A stretch of 62,543 bases of DNA, taken from the NCBI GenBank assembly GCA_023436305.1, contig JAEZJQ010000007.1, positions 1 to 62,543 on the forward strand, read 5' to 3'. Source of the stretch: Bacillota bacterium (lineage in GTDB: Bacteria; Bacillota; UBA4882; UBA8346). A model generated the notes under the pieces. It ran no database searches, had not been told where the DNA came from, and saw nothing but the letters and a program-made list of their open reading frames with translations. A program made the translations under genes and the position numbers. Shown in pieces: positions 1 through 8,665 of this stretch (within the stretch, counting starts at the first letter, position 1; each line of letters starts with the position of its first letter).

Positions 1-2
1 CC

Positions 3-131
3 GCTTTCGAACAGGGGGTTCACAATGCTTACCTGGCGGTAGTGGTGGGCAACACTCCGGCGGAAAATCTTTATCAAAAACTAGGATTTACAGAAATTTA
101 TCGTTATTGGTATCGAAAAAAGGAGAAATAA
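3..131 (+). CDS. GNAT family N-acetyltransferase, C-terminal fragment cut by the window edge
   Basis: Frame 3 is open from the window edge and encodes 42 residues ending in a TAA stop. The segment VGNTPAENLYQKLGFTEI is the typical last part of a GNAT fold, where an Asn-Pro-like turn and the Y-x-K-x-GF motif close the acetyl-CoA domain. GNAT enzymes transfer an acetyl group from acetyl-CoA to an amine; the substrate cannot be told from this fragment. The start and acetyl-CoA-binding motif A lie outside the window. The gene converges with carB. Confidence 0.8.
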   Translation, partial: AFEQGVHNAYLAVVVGNTPAENLYQKLGFTEIYRYWYRKKEK

Positions 132-133
132 AA

Positions 134-170
134 AAGGATACAGCCCTCATCTTACATGGACCGTATCCTT
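134..170. terminator. Inverted repeat between convergent genes, probable bidirectional terminator
   Basis: AAGGATAC (134-141) pairs with GTATCCTT (163-170) around a 21-nt loop. It sits just after the acetyltransferase stop codon and before the carB stop codon, with an A-run on its left flank and a T-rich stretch on its right. The loop is long, so the call is moderate. Confidence 0.5.
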
Positions 171-198
171 CAATTTTACATACCGGCCGGGATTTCAT

Positions 199-3100
199 TC
201 ATTGAATATCCCGGTGATAATCCTGTAACGATTTCACTTCGGCCCGTTTTTCCCGGTAGGCCGCGATACCCTTCGCGGTGGCCATGGCCGCCGCCAAAGT
301 GGTGATATAAGGAACCTTATATTTAATGGCCGTTTTCCGGATATAGGAATCATCCTGCTGGCCCCGTTTGCCGATGGGGGTGTTGATCACCAGATTAATC
401 TCCCGGTTCATAATCCCGTCCACAATATTGGGCCGGCCTTCATTTAACTTGTTAATCTGTTCGGCGGCAATTCCCTGACTGGTCAGGAAAGCATGGGTGC
501 CTTTGGTGGCCTTGATTTTGAACCCAAGTTTCGAAAACTCCCGGGCTACTTCAAGAACCGCCGGGCGGTCATGTTCGGCTACACTGAGCAGTGCCGTTCC
601 TGCGGTCGGTAAAATCTGCTGCGTAGCCTCCTGGGCCTTGAAGAAGGCCAGGCCGAATGAGTCGGCGAGTCCCAATACTTCTCCGGTGGAACGCATTTCC
701 GGTCCCAGCAATGGATCGACTTCCGGGAACATATTGAAGGGAAAGACCGCTTCTTTGACTCCAAAATGGGGAATGTCCCTGGACCTCAAGTCAAAGTCGC
801 TTAACTTTTTCCCCAGCATGATCTGGGTGGCAATCCGGGCCATGGAAATATTGCAGACCTTGGAAACCAGCGGCACGGTCCGTGAAGCTCGTGGGTTGGC
901 CTCCAAGACATATACTTTATCCCCCGCGATGGCGTATTGCATATTCATTAAACCCACCACTTTCAGTTCCATGGCAATTTTTTTGGTATACTCACGGATG
1001 GTGGCCAGATGCTTGGCCGGGATACTGATGGGCGGTATCACACAAGCGGAGTCGCCGGAGTGAATCCCGGCCAGTTCAATATGTTCCATTACCGCCGGAA
1101 CGAAAGCGTCGGTACCGTCGGCAATGGCGTCCGCCTCGGCTTCAATGGCATTTTCCAAAAACTTGTCGATCAGGATGGGCCGTTCCGGGGTGACATTCAC
1201 CGCATTGGCCACATATTCCCGAAGCATCTGCTCATCATAAACGACTTCCATACCCCTCCCACCCAAAACGTAGGATGGCCGGAGCATCAAGGGATAACCG
1301 ATTCGCTTTGCCAGGGCCAGGGCCTCATCCAAATCAGCAGCCATGCCCGATTCCGGCATGGGAATTCCTAAAACGTCCATCATACTGCGGAACCGGTCCC
1401 GATCTTCGGCCAGGTCAATGGCTTCCGGCGAAGTACCCAGTATTTTTACTCCCAACCGCGCCAGTTCACTTGCGATATTTAACGGAGTCTGGCCGCCAAA
1501 CTGCACGATGACTCCTTCCGGTTTCTCTTTCTGATAGATACTTAGCACATCTTCCACAGTCAGCGGTTCGAAGTACAATTTATTAGAAGTGTCATAATCC
1601 GTGGAAACCGTTTCCGGGTTACAATTGACGATAATCGACTCCAGCCCCTCATCCCGTAAGGCAAAGGCGGCATGAACACAACAATAGTCAAACTCGATGC
1701 CCTGTCCAATCCGGTTGGGCCCCCCACCCAGCACCATCACCTTCCGGCCGGAAACGGCCGTGGTCTTATCCGGCGCGTTATAGGTGGAGAAGTAATAAGC
1801 CGCATTCTCCACTCCGCTAACCGGGACCGGCTCCCAGCCTTCCTCCACCTTTAAGGCGATTCGCTGGTTGCGGATATCGGTTTCGGGAATTCCTAAAATT
1901 GTGGCCAGATAACGATCAGCGAAACCATCCTTTTTGGCCTTGATCAAAAGCTCGTCCGGCAGCTTCTGGCCCTTGAATTTCAACATCTCTTCCTCAAGTT
2001 GGACCAACTCCCGCATCTGCTGGATAAACCAGCCCTTGATATGGGTTAGCTGGTGAAGTTCCTCCGGTGTAGCCCCTTTCCGCAATGCTTCGTACATGAT
2101 GAACTGCCGTTCACTGGAGGGCTCCCGCAACATTTCCATAAGTTCCGCTAAAGAACGCTCATGAAAATTCTTGACAAATCCCAGTCCATACCGGTTATTC
2201 TCCAAGGAACGAATGGATTTTTGAAACGCTTCCTTATAATTCTTCCCGATGCTCATGACTTCGCCCACCGCCCGCATTTGGGTGCCGAGTTTGTCCTGGG
2301 AGCCTTTGAACTTCTCAAAAGCCCAGCGGGCAAACTTGACTACCACGTAATCGCCGGAAGGCGTATATTTATCAAGAGTTTTATCACGCCAATAAGGAAT
2401 TTCATCCAAAGTAAGTCCCGCCGCCAACATGGAAGAGATTAGGGCAATGGGAAACCCGGTGGCTTTCGAGGCCAGAGCCGAAGAACGGGAAGTCCGGGGG
2501 TTGATCTCGATAACCACCACCCGCCCCGTCTTGGGATCGTGAGCGAACTGAACATTGGTCCCGCCGATAACCTGGATGGCTTCGACGATATTATAGGCAT
2601 ACTTTTGCAATTTTTGCTGAAGCTCCAGACTGATGGTCATCATCGGCGCCGTACAGTAGGAATCTCCGGTATGAACTCCCATGGCGTCCACATTTTCAAT
2701 GAAACACACTGTAATCATCCGGTTATTGGCGTCCCGGACTACTTCGAGTTCCAATTCCTCCCAACCCAGTACCGACTCTTCCACCAGAATCTGCCCCACC
2801 AGGCTGGCGGCGATTCCCCGGGTGGCAATTGCCCGTAATTCTTCAATGTTATAAACCAAACCGCCTCCGGTTCCACCCATGGTATAAGCCGGGCGAATCA
2901 CCACCGGATATCCCAGCTCGGCGGCAATCTTCTCCGCTTCTTCCACGCTATAAGCCGGTTTACTCTGTGGCATCTCAATGCCCAGCCGGTTCATAGTCTC
3001 TTTGAAAGCAATCCGATCTTCGCCCCGTTCGATGGCATCGACTTGGACCCCGATTACTTTCACATCATATTTCTCCAAAACCCCGGCCTTAGCCAGTTCC

Positions 3101-3399
3101 GAGCAGAGGTTCAACGCGGACTGTCCACCCAAGTTCGGCAGCAGGGCATCGGGCCGCTCCTTGGCGATGATCTCGGTGATTGTTTTTAAGTTCAAGGGTT
3201 CGATATAAGTAATATCCGCCATCCCCGGATCGGTCATAATGGTGGCCGGATTGGAATTCACCAACACTATCTGATATCCCAGTTTTCGCAGGGCTTTACA
3301 GGCTTGTGTTCCCGAATAGTCGAATTCACAGGCCTGCCCGATAATAATCGGCCCCGAACCAATAATCATTACTTTGTGAATATCGTTACGCTTTGGCAT
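199..3399 (-). CDS. carB: Carbamoyl-phosphate synthase large subunit
   Basis: The large subunit makes carbamoyl phosphate from bicarbonate, two ATP and ammonia supplied by the small subunit CarA, feeding pyrimidine and arginine synthesis. The protein of about 1066 residues has the full family length and the expected internal duplication: each half opens with a pre-ATP-grasp motif (GSGPIIIGQACEFDYSG and GGGPNRIGQGIEFDYC) followed by an ATP-grasp domain with a Gly-rich loop (MGGTGGG, LGGRGMEV). A C-terminal MGS-like allosteric domain ends it. The ATG at 3399 is preferred because GTGAGG lies 11 nt upstream; the GTG at 3432 has no good site and itself overlaps that ribosome binding site. carA is not adjacent, which is unusual because the two are normally an operon. 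Confidence 0.97.
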   Translation of the reverse strand: MPKRNDIHKVMIIGSGPIIIGQACEFDYSGTQACKALRKLGYQIVLVNSNPATIMTDPGMADITYIEPLNLKTITEIIAKERPDALLPNLGGQSALNLCSELAKAGVLEKYDVKVIGVQVDAIERGEDRIAFKETMNRLGIEMPQSKPAYSVEEAEKIAAELGYPVVIRPAYTMGGTGGGLVYNIEELRAIATRGIAASLVGQILVEESVLGWEELELEVVRDANNRMITVCFIENVDAMGVHTGDSYCTAPMMTISLELQQKLQKYAYNIVEAIQVIGGTNVQFAHDPKTGRVVVIEINPRTSRSSALASKATGFPIALISSMLAAGLTLDEIPYWRDKTLDKYTPSGDYVVVKFARWAFEKFKGSQDKLGTQMRAVGEVMSIGKNYKEAFQKSIRSLENNRYGLGFVKNFHERSLAELMEMLREPSSERQFIMYEALRKGATPEELHQLTHIKGWFIQQMRELVQLEEEMLKFKGQKLPDELLIKAKKDGFADRYLATILGIPETDIRNQRIALKVEEGWEPVPVSGVENAAYYFSTYNAPDKTTAVSGRKVMVLGGGPNRIGQGIEFDYCCVHAAFALRDEGLESIIVNCNPETVSTDYDTSNKLYFEPLTVEDVLSIYQKEKPEGVIVQFGGQTPLNIASELARLGVKILGTSPEAIDLAEDRDRFRSMMDVLGIPMPESGMAADLDEALALAKRIGYPLMLRPSYVLGGRGMEVVYDEQMLREYVANAVNVTPERPILIDKFLENAIEAEADAIADGTDAFVPAVMEHIELAGIHSGDSACVIPPISIPAKHLATIREYTKKIAMELKVVGLMNMQYAIAGDKVYVLEANPRASRTVPLVSKVCNISMARIATQIMLGKKLSDFDLRSRDIPHFGVKEAVFPFNMFPEVDPLLGPEMRSTGEVLGLADSFGLAFFKAQEATQQILPTAGTALLSVAEHDRPAVLEVAREFSKLGFKIKATKGTHAFLTSQGIAAEQINKLNEGRPNIVDGIMNREINLVINTPIGKRGQQDDSYIRKTAIKYKVPYITTLAAAMATAKGIAAYREKRAEVKSLQDYHRDIQ

Positions 3400-3809
3400 G
3401 AATATTATTTCCTCACTTTTCAAAATTTTCACTGTGGCTTAACTAACCGAGGTATATTATTTTCGCTTTGTAAAAAAGATTTCCTCCAAGTGAAAAAAGA
3501 TATTTGGATTGTAACTCGATTATCTTCCGGGTAAGCGCCGGGAATATGGCATCAGGATTTGATCAGGAGAATATGAAAGTACTTGGACTTAAGAATCACC
3601 AAAAGCAGGAAGTTTCAGTATTGCAACGAATAAGTTTTAAAAAAATTGGTTTGATAGAGTATATCGATTGAGACAATACCATATTCTATCATTTGGTTCA
3701 AACAGTTTTGAACTCTATTTTAAAACCGAGAAAATCGCGGAATAATGGACTTAAGAATCATGAACAATGAAGATATTGCTATAAAAAACGAAAGATTGAG
3801 GAGCAGATG
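3400..3809. other. Divergent promoter region between carB and an acetyltransferase gene, no gene seen
   Basis: No convincing reading frame is present. Two notable items: a perfect hairpin-forming palindrome GTTCAAA-cagt-TTTGAAC at 3696-3713, and a 15-bp direct repeat TGGACTTAAGAATCA at 3584-3598 and 3746-3760. The repeat may be two copies of a regulator site or a relic of a duplication. No pyrimidine attenuator could be recognised upstream of carB. Confidence 0.4.
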
Positions 3810-4268
3810 ATGTTAGAAATCGTAAATGTTAAGGAATACGGCCCCGGAATCGATAAAGCGGTGGATTACATCCACGGAATATGGGGAAGCGAACAAAATT
3901 ATTCATTTTACAAGGATGCCATCCATCATTCTTCATTGCCGGGGAAACCGTTACCCCAATTTTTTTTGTTGCTTAAAAACGAAGAGATAATCGGTTGTAG
4001 CGCGTTAATAACCAATGACTTTATCAGCCGCCATGACTTATATCCGTGGATGGCCTGTTTGTATGTGGCTGAAACCGAACGCGGCAACCAGTATGGTAAT
4101 TTGTTAATGAAACATGTGGAACAAGAAACGAAAAAAGCAGGTTCTTCAAACTTATATTTGACTACGCACCATGATGGATATTATGAAAAATACGGTTGGA
4201 AACGGATTGAGGATGGCATCGATTTGTTCAGTGGCCAACCCAGCCGGATTTATTTAAAAGAGCTATAA
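3810..4268 (+). CDS. GNAT family N-acetyltransferase
   Basis: The protein of about 152 residues has a single GNAT fold. A hydrophobic strand (QFFLLLKNEEIIGCSALI) is followed by a second strand (ACLYVAETERG) and acetyl-CoA-binding motif A, here RGNQYGNLLMK, and the closing YYEKYGWKRI motif. It probably acetylates a small molecule or protein N-terminus in the cytoplasm; the substrate is unknown. Two ATG codons are adjacent (3807 and 3810). The second is favoured because GAGGAG ends 6 nt before it, against 3 nt for the first. It stands alone, followed by a P-loop gene. Confidence 0.85.
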   Translation: MLEIVNVKEYGPGIDKAVDYIHGIWGSEQNYSFYKDAIHHSSLPGKPLPQFFLLLKNEEIIGCSALITNDFISRHDLYPWMACLYVAETERGNQYGNLLMKHVEQETKKAGSSNLYLTTHHDGYYEKYGWKRIEDGIDLFSGQPSRIYLKEL

Positions 4269-4376
4269 TCCATATAGTCGAAAACTGTGTTATGTCATTT
4301 GGATACATTACAATCATTTCTTCAGATCTTGTAAAACCGAAGTTTCCAGGGCTATAAAAAAGTTTGAGGTCATAAA

Positions 4377-4880
4377 ATGAAGACTGAATTAATCATTGTT
4401 GAAGGTATTCCAGGTACCGGAAAGTCTTTAACAGCATCGTTTATAAAGGAATTACTTGATAAAAACCATATCCAATCCATTCTTTATCAAGAAGGTAATC
4501 TGGATCATCCGGCTGACTATGAAAGTGTTGCCTGTCTTGATGATGCGGAATATGACAATTTATTATTGAAATACAATAAAGATAGGGATTTAATCTTTCT
4601 ATATCAGGACAGCGTTAAAAAAACATTTGAAAAAGTAATTCCAGAACGCCCCAAAGAATGGCTGGACTTTGTTATTGGATACGTTACTCAACAGGAGTAC
4701 GGTAAAGTACATCAATTAGAGGGATTCGAAGGGTTGGTTAAGTTTTATGAAGCATTAAGAACACTTGAGGTGGATATTTTTAAAACATTGCCATTCAAGA
4801 AGTTGTTTATCGATAATTCCGGCTTAAACTGGGATAAATGTCACCAAGATATAGAGATATTTTTAAAAGAGGCATTGTAA
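4377..4880 (+). CDS. P-loop NTPase, kinase-like, function unknown
   Basis: The 167-residue protein opens with a beta strand and a clear Walker A motif, IIVEGIPGTGKSLTA (residues about 6-20), as in small kinases and AAA-like NTPases. A Walker B candidate is LFIDNSG near residue 140. The region around residues 41-54 (NLDHPADYESVACL) is characteristic of a family of uncharacterised Firmicute P-loop proteins. The ATG has GAGGT about 6 nt upstream. No catalytic substrate can be assigned; a phosphotransferase acting on a small molecule is possible. Neighbours give no functional clue. Confidence 0.75.
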   Translation: MKTELIIVEGIPGTGKSLTASFIKELLDKNHIQSILYQEGNLDHPADYESVACLDDAEYDNLLLKYNKDRDLIFLYQDSVKKTFEKVIPERPKEWLDFVIGYVTQQEYGKVHQLEGFEGLVKFYEALRTLEVDIFKTLPFKKLFIDNSGLNWDKCHQDIEIFLKEAL

Positions 4881-4954
4881 GCGGCAATTTAAAAATTAAG
4901 CAAATCAACCTTTAATGGGTAATTCTTTAAAAGAATTAGCCCGGAAATCAATGA

Positions 4955-5089
4955 ATTTTAGACAGATTGGAAGACGATGCCGATGGAAAGCTTGAACCAG
5001 ATTATTGTCCTTAACGATGGAATTCTCATCAATGGAGCCAGAATAAATTAGTTATCCATGATGGGAAAGTCATTCGGGAATTTAAATAA
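4955..5089 (+). pseudogene. Possible gene remnant with a frameshift
   Basis: Two protein-like stretches follow each other in different frames. The first reads ILDRLEDDADGKLEPDYCP up to a TAA at 5012; the second resumes from 5015 as RWNSHQWSQNKLVIHDG and ends at the TAA at 5087. Together they look like the C-terminal third of a small protein broken by a frameshift. There is no ribosome binding site or start codon. The parent family was not recognised. The rest of the 4881-5189 gap is AT-rich and carries the promoter region of the next gene. Confidence 0.35.
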
Positions 5090-5189
5090 TCCATAACAAA
5101 TGATATGATATAAAATATTTATAAAGATGATTACCCAATAAAACGAAAACTAATATGAGTGATAATCATTCGATTATGGAGGTAATGAA

Positions 5190-6263
5190 ATGAGAGCAAA
5201 AACATCATGGATGAAGTTTACAGTACTTCTGTTATTCGCCACATGTCTTTTCAATGCGGTTGATTATACCCTCGCCGCCCGGGAATCCGCCGGCAAGGAA
5301 GTGAACCAGTCCAAGAACGATAACATCAGTCCGTTTCAAAACATGGCAGAAACAACTTTTCCGAAGATTGCCAACATCAAATTTCAAAAACCCACCGCCG
5401 GTGAACCCTGTCCGGTGAAAGTGGAGATTACAGAAGCCGATGATAAAAATCAGGCCAAGATCACTACTGTGAAATTGATTTACTATGTGGGCGGGAATTT
5501 CGACAAGCCCTATGAGATTATCATGTCCAAAGACTTGGGCAAGAGCTATACGGCCTCCATCCCAAAGATGGCTTCCGGCGCCATGGTGGATTTCATCATT
5601 CGCGCCGAGGATTCAAACGGTAATGTGGCCACCCAGGCAGTACCAACCTCCAAGAATCTGGTCTCCAGTATAGCGGATATTGACAACCCCGGCGAATCAA
5701 TCGCCGATAGTTTGGACCTCCTGGGTATGTCCGCCGGATATGACAACAAAACCATTTACGTAAAGTGCAATCTTCAGGGAGAAATATCCCCCGGAACCAA
5801 AGACCCACCCTTCGTCCATGTTTACGCGATTAAATTTAGCAATCCCGATGTCAATCCCAAGGAAAATCTATATACCGGTCAAGCCATCTGTTACATTCCC
5901 CTGGCCGTTGGCAGCGGATTCAGCAATGAAGACAAAGAAAGCTATTGGATGCAACTGCTGGGCAGTAAGGAAAAATACCTCAAGGTCAAGAAAACCGGCG
6001 TGGTTTTCGCCAATGTCCAGGATGCCTTTGCCCAAAAAGCCGGTGTAGCCTTCCCGGATGTGGAGTATCAATTGAAGGCTGAAGGGAATACTCTCACCGC
6101 CAAAATATCCCGGGCGGCCTTCGGCAAAAATCCCAGCGGTTATTTACGGATTGTTAGTTTTACATGCCGGAATAAAAGCTTGAGTTCCCTCTTCCCCTTA
6201 TATATGAATTGCTCAAATTTCCTGGTTTTATATACATCCAGCCAGTCATATACGGTGAAATAA
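5190..6263 (+). CDS. Secreted protein of unknown function with an Ig/FN3-like region
   Basis: GGAGG lies 7 nt before the ATG. Residues 1-30 form a signal peptide (basic start, hydrophobic core FTVLLLFATCLFNAV, A-x-A-like end at TLAA). Residues about 50-145 are beta-rich and end in the Ig-like pattern VDFIIRAEDSNGNVAT, similar to domains found in extracellular glycan-related proteins. The C-terminal 190 residues resemble no family I recognise. The product is probably exported and either free or wall-associated. The gene is monocistronic, converging on the sigma operon. Confidence 0.75.
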   Translation: MRAKTSWMKFTVLLLFATCLFNAVDYTLAARESAGKEVNQSKNDNISPFQNMAETTFPKIANIKFQKPTAGEPCPVKVEITEADDKNQAKITTVKLIYYVGGNFDKPYEIIMSKDLGKSYTASIPKMASGAMVDFIIRAEDSNGNVATQAVPTSKNLVSSIADIDNPGESIADSLDLLGMSAGYDNKTIYVKCNLQGEISPGTKDPPFVHVYAIKFSNPDVNPKENLYTGQAICYIPLAVGSGFSNEDKESYWMQLLGSKEKYLKVKKTGVVFANVQDAFAQKAGVAFPDVEYQLKAEGNTLTAKISRAAFGKNPSGYLRIVSFTCRNKSLSSLFPLYMNCSNFLVLYTSSQSYTVK

Positions 6264-6367
6264 CAGAAACAGTTTCGTCATCGGAGCCGGTTTCATATTC
6301 TCCGCCCGATTCTCGTTTATTGCGGTAAAACAAAAAAGCCGTCGAAAAAGTATTTTTCAATCGATAA

Positions 6368-6421
6368 GATATACAATATATAGCATTCTTGAAAAAGCAG
6401 ACTGTTACTATATTGTATATC
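6368..6421. repeat. AT-rich 13-bp inverted repeat between convergent genes
   Basis: GATATACAATATA (6368-6380) is perfectly complementary to TATATTGTATATC (6409-6421), with a 28-nt spacer. It sits between the stop codons of the secreted protein gene and the leftward sigma operon and could act as a weak bidirectional terminator, though it lacks GC pairs. The core resembles the AT-rich centre of the two short elements near 55.2 and 62.5 kb (TATATATTGTAT), which may be coincidence. Confidence 0.4.
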
Positions 6422-6428
6422 TTTATCA

Positions 6429-6629
6429 TTAAAGATTCCTTTTTCGGAACCATTCTTTCCTCCTAGTCACCAGTAAATAGACCAACAATGATGATGGAAA
6501 ATTAAGCAACCCCAACAACCCCCAGAGCCAGGCGATTTCACCCCGCTTCCGGGCATCGATGAAGATCCAGGTTCCCTGACATAGTAAAATAACCGCTAGT
6601 AATAAAAACAACCAAATATTAAACTTCAT
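6429..6629 (-). CDS. Small membrane protein of the YxlD/YxlE type, probable sigma-activity modulator
   Basis: This 66-residue protein has two membrane helices (residues about 4-24 and 34-54) separated by the short polar loop IDARKRGEIAW, the arrangement of the PLDc_N-like small proteins YxlD and YxlE encoded with Bacillus SigY. Those proteins restrain SigY activity at the membrane. The ATG overlaps the end of the anti-sigma gene by 11 nt and has GGGGAG 9 nt upstream, so translation is probably coupled. It is the last gene of the operon. Confidence 0.7.
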   Translation of the reverse strand: MKFNIWLFLLLAVILLCQGTWIFIDARKRGEIAWLWGLLGLLNFPSSLLVYLLVTRRKEWFRKRNL

Positions 6630-7101
6630 TAACGAATTCTCCCCTTTCTTGTTCCGGCTCTCGGAGTAAAATGAATACCGGCGCTTGCATGGCCGTTAAA
6701 CCAAAAACGATCCCCACCGGCAACAGATACCCGTGATAAACCGCCACACCGGCCCCAGTTAAAATTAATACTCCCAAAGCGATAAAACCCAAAACCTCAC
6801 GGATACGCACTGGACTTCCCGACATTTTTCCAAATTGAACCGGATTATTAATGGTTCCACTGTTCACTAATTTCTCAAAATAAGCCGGTTCGGGAACTAG
6901 AGTTCCATCATCAGCCCAAATCCCCAAATCATCCAGGTTTTTTCCGATTATTTGTAAGTTCTGCCGGAACAAGCGGCAGGATAAGCATTCTGCTAGATGG
7001 CGATGCAAATCATTGGTCTCAACTACCCTCTCCGGCTCCAAATCTTTCGTTTTACTCCATTGATCCATAAGCTGTTCCCGTACTTTCCGGCATTGTTTCA
7101 T
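6619..7101 (-). CDS. Anti-sigma factor with a zinc-binding ZAS motif and membrane anchor
   Basis: The 160-residue protein carries H-x3-C-x2-C (HLAECLSC, residues about 34-41), the signature of zinc-containing anti-sigma domains that clamp ECF sigma factors. Two hydrophobic segments at about 102-121 and 127-145 anchor it in the membrane. It lies 27 nt after the ECF sigma gene and overlaps the next small membrane protein gene, the standard cognate arrangement. By inference it sequesters the sigma factor until an envelope signal arrives. The equivalent slot in the Bacillus sigY operon is filled by YxlC, which is shorter. Confidence 0.8.
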   Translation of the reverse strand: MKQCRKVREQLMDQWSKTKDLEPERVVETNDLHRHLAECLSCRLFRQNLQIIGKNLDDLGIWADDGTLVPEPAYFEKLVNSGTINNPVQFGKMSGSPVRIREVLGFIALGVLILTGAGVAVYHGYLLPVGIVFGLTAMQAPVFILLREPEQERGEFVNEV

Positions 7102-7128
7102 CCGGCGCCATCTCCTTCCAAAATGTAT

Positions 7129-7647
7129 CTAAGAGGTTAAAGCCCTCTGCAACTCATCAATCCCGTTATGAAGCCTGGAACGAACCGTACCTACCGGCAC
7201 TTTCAGGATCCGGGCGATTTCTTCATACGAGTATTCATGGAAATAACGCAACACAATGGTAATCCTTTTTTCGGCGGCCATCCCCTGCAAAGCCGCCCGT
7301 AAGTCCACTTTCAATTCCGGTTCGCCGTATCCCGAAATGTCGGGAACCCCTTCCACATCCGATCCGGAGATGGATTCCCGCATAGCGCCCCGTTTTCTCA
7401 GTTGATCCCGGTAAATATTCGTCCCCATGGTGATTAGCCAGGTTGAAAATTTGAAGCGTTCATCAAAAAGCCCGAATTTCTCAATAGCCCGTAACATTGT
7501 CTCCTGGGTCAAGTCCTCGGCGTTCCTTTTATCCAGCGTAATCTTCATGAAATAACCCAAAACAATCCGGTAATTCTCCTGGAGCAGCAATGCCAGAGCC
7601 GATTTATCCCCCTGTTTGGCCTGTTGAATCACCCTTTTCTCGTCCAC
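7129..7647 (-). CDS. ECF-type RNA polymerase sigma factor, SigY-like
   Basis: The 172-residue protein has only sigma regions 2 and 4. Region 2 contains the core-binding motif DLTQETMLRAIEKF and the -10 recognition stretch FKFSTWLITMGTNIYRDQLRKR; region 4 ends with the HTH EYSYEEIARILKVPVGTVRSRL. The start is a GTG with GAGGGGG 6 nt upstream. It lies within a leftward operon after an ABC permease and before a ZAS anti-sigma gene. The combination with a YxlF/YxlG-like exporter and a YxlD/E-like protein points to the SigY group rather than another ECF group. Confidence 0.92.
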   Translation of the reverse strand: MDEKRVIQQAKQGDKSALALLLQENYRIVLGYFMKITLDKRNAEDLTQETMLRAIEKFGLFDERFKFSTWLITMGTNIYRDQLRKRGAMRESISGSDVEGVPDISGYGEPELKVDLRAALQGMAAEKRITIVLRYFHEYSYEEIARILKVPVGTVRSRLHNGIDELQRALTS

Positions 7648-7703
7648 CCGCTACCCCCTCACCAAGAATTTGATTGTATTTCAAACTTCACCCTTCTCTC
7701 TTC

Positions 7704-8582
7704 CTACCCCACCTGGCTTTCAAAGAGTTGATTCCGGTCAAGATAACGGCCCATGGTTTTAATCAGGAACAAGTCAGTCACGAACAGAATAACACCAATC
7801 CAGAATAACACCGCGGAATCCAGGAACAATACCCCGGACATTTGGCTGAACAACAACGCCAGTACCGGCAAGATAACCAAACCGCTGAGTTGGTACGCTT
7901 CTTGAAATCCTTTCACTTTGGCGGATATCAAGACATTCACGAAGGTAGCGAACAAACTTAAAAAAGGTGTAACCCAGAGTATCAAAAACAACCAATTGAC
8001 CGCAGGAAAGATGGCCCGGTGAAACAAGGGGTAAGCGGTTATATTCACCACCACCCCATAAAGAATGCCGCAAAAAAAGGTGAGCGTCATGGCCGGTATG
8101 AATGAAGCCAGCAATTTTCCCACAAACAGGCTTAAAGTGTCAATCGGCGCAAAAAGTAAGCTTTCCAAAGTCTGTTGTTCCTTTTCTCCGGCGAAACTAT
8201 TCGCCGAAATCACACTGGCAACCATGAGAGGGATCATCAGGAAGAAGGGCACAAAGAAATAATTGACACCGAAATAGATTAATTGCTGAATCGGATCTTT
8301 CCATGATAAAATCGCATCCCGCAGTGACCCCGCCGGTAAACTTTGCAGCGTCTCCATGATCTGCGCCGTATTCCCCATCCCTTGCAAACCACTGAACCGG
8401 ATCCCGAGAATCAAGGCTCCCGGCATAATTACCGTAAAAACCACCGGTAAAATCAACATTGGCAGCCAAATTTGCACACTGCTCCCAATCGCCTTCATAT
8501 CTTTCTTGGCTACCACCCATAAAGCCTTATAATTCAACAATTTATTTCGTATCGTTTTATGGTTCATTGCTTTACTGTTCAT
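7704..8582 (-). CDS. ABC-2 type exporter permease, YxlG-like
   Basis: The 292-residue protein has about six hydrophobic segments: an N-terminal helix (WLPMLILPVVFTVIMPGALI), a cluster near residues 105-130, and more at about 145-165, 180-215, 235-255 and 260-280. The motif NSFAGEKEQQTLESLLFAPI after the second helix pair is diagnostic of ABC-2 permeases. It pairs with the ATPase encoded 83 nt upstream. The ATG has GGGGGAA 7 nt upstream. The substrate is unknown; related SigY-linked exporters are implicated in envelope or bacteriocin-related stress. Confidence 0.9.
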   Translation of the reverse strand: MNSKAMNHKTIRNKLLNYKALWVVAKKDMKAIGSSVQIWLPMLILPVVFTVIMPGALILGIRFSGLQGMGNTAQIMETLQSLPAGSLRDAILSWKDPIQQLIYFGVNYFFVPFFLMIPLMVASVISANSFAGEKEQQTLESLLFAPIDTLSLFVGKLLASFIPAMTLTFFCGILYGVVVNITAYPLFHRAIFPAVNWLFLILWVTPFLSLFATFVNVLISAKVKGFQEAYQLSGLVILPVLALLFSQMSGVLFLDSAVLFWIGVILFVTDLFLIKTMGRYLDRNQLFESQVG

Positions 8583-8665
8583 TGATAAATTCCCCCAATA
8601 ACTTGGTTAAATCCATCCCTATTTTCCGCGATATTAACGACCCATATATCCATCAGCGTACCCTC

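Noticed and set aside
497..2838. Plus-strand frames opposite carB
   Set aside because: They mirror the conserved carB coding frame and show no starts with ribosome binding sites.
3400..3809. Pyrimidine attenuator or riboswitch upstream of carB
   Set aside because: Only short palindromes are present and no leader terminator precedes the gene on its own strand.
5485..6071. Frames antisense to or overlapping the secreted-protein gene
   Set aside because: They lack ribosome binding sites and follow the codon shadow of the real frame.
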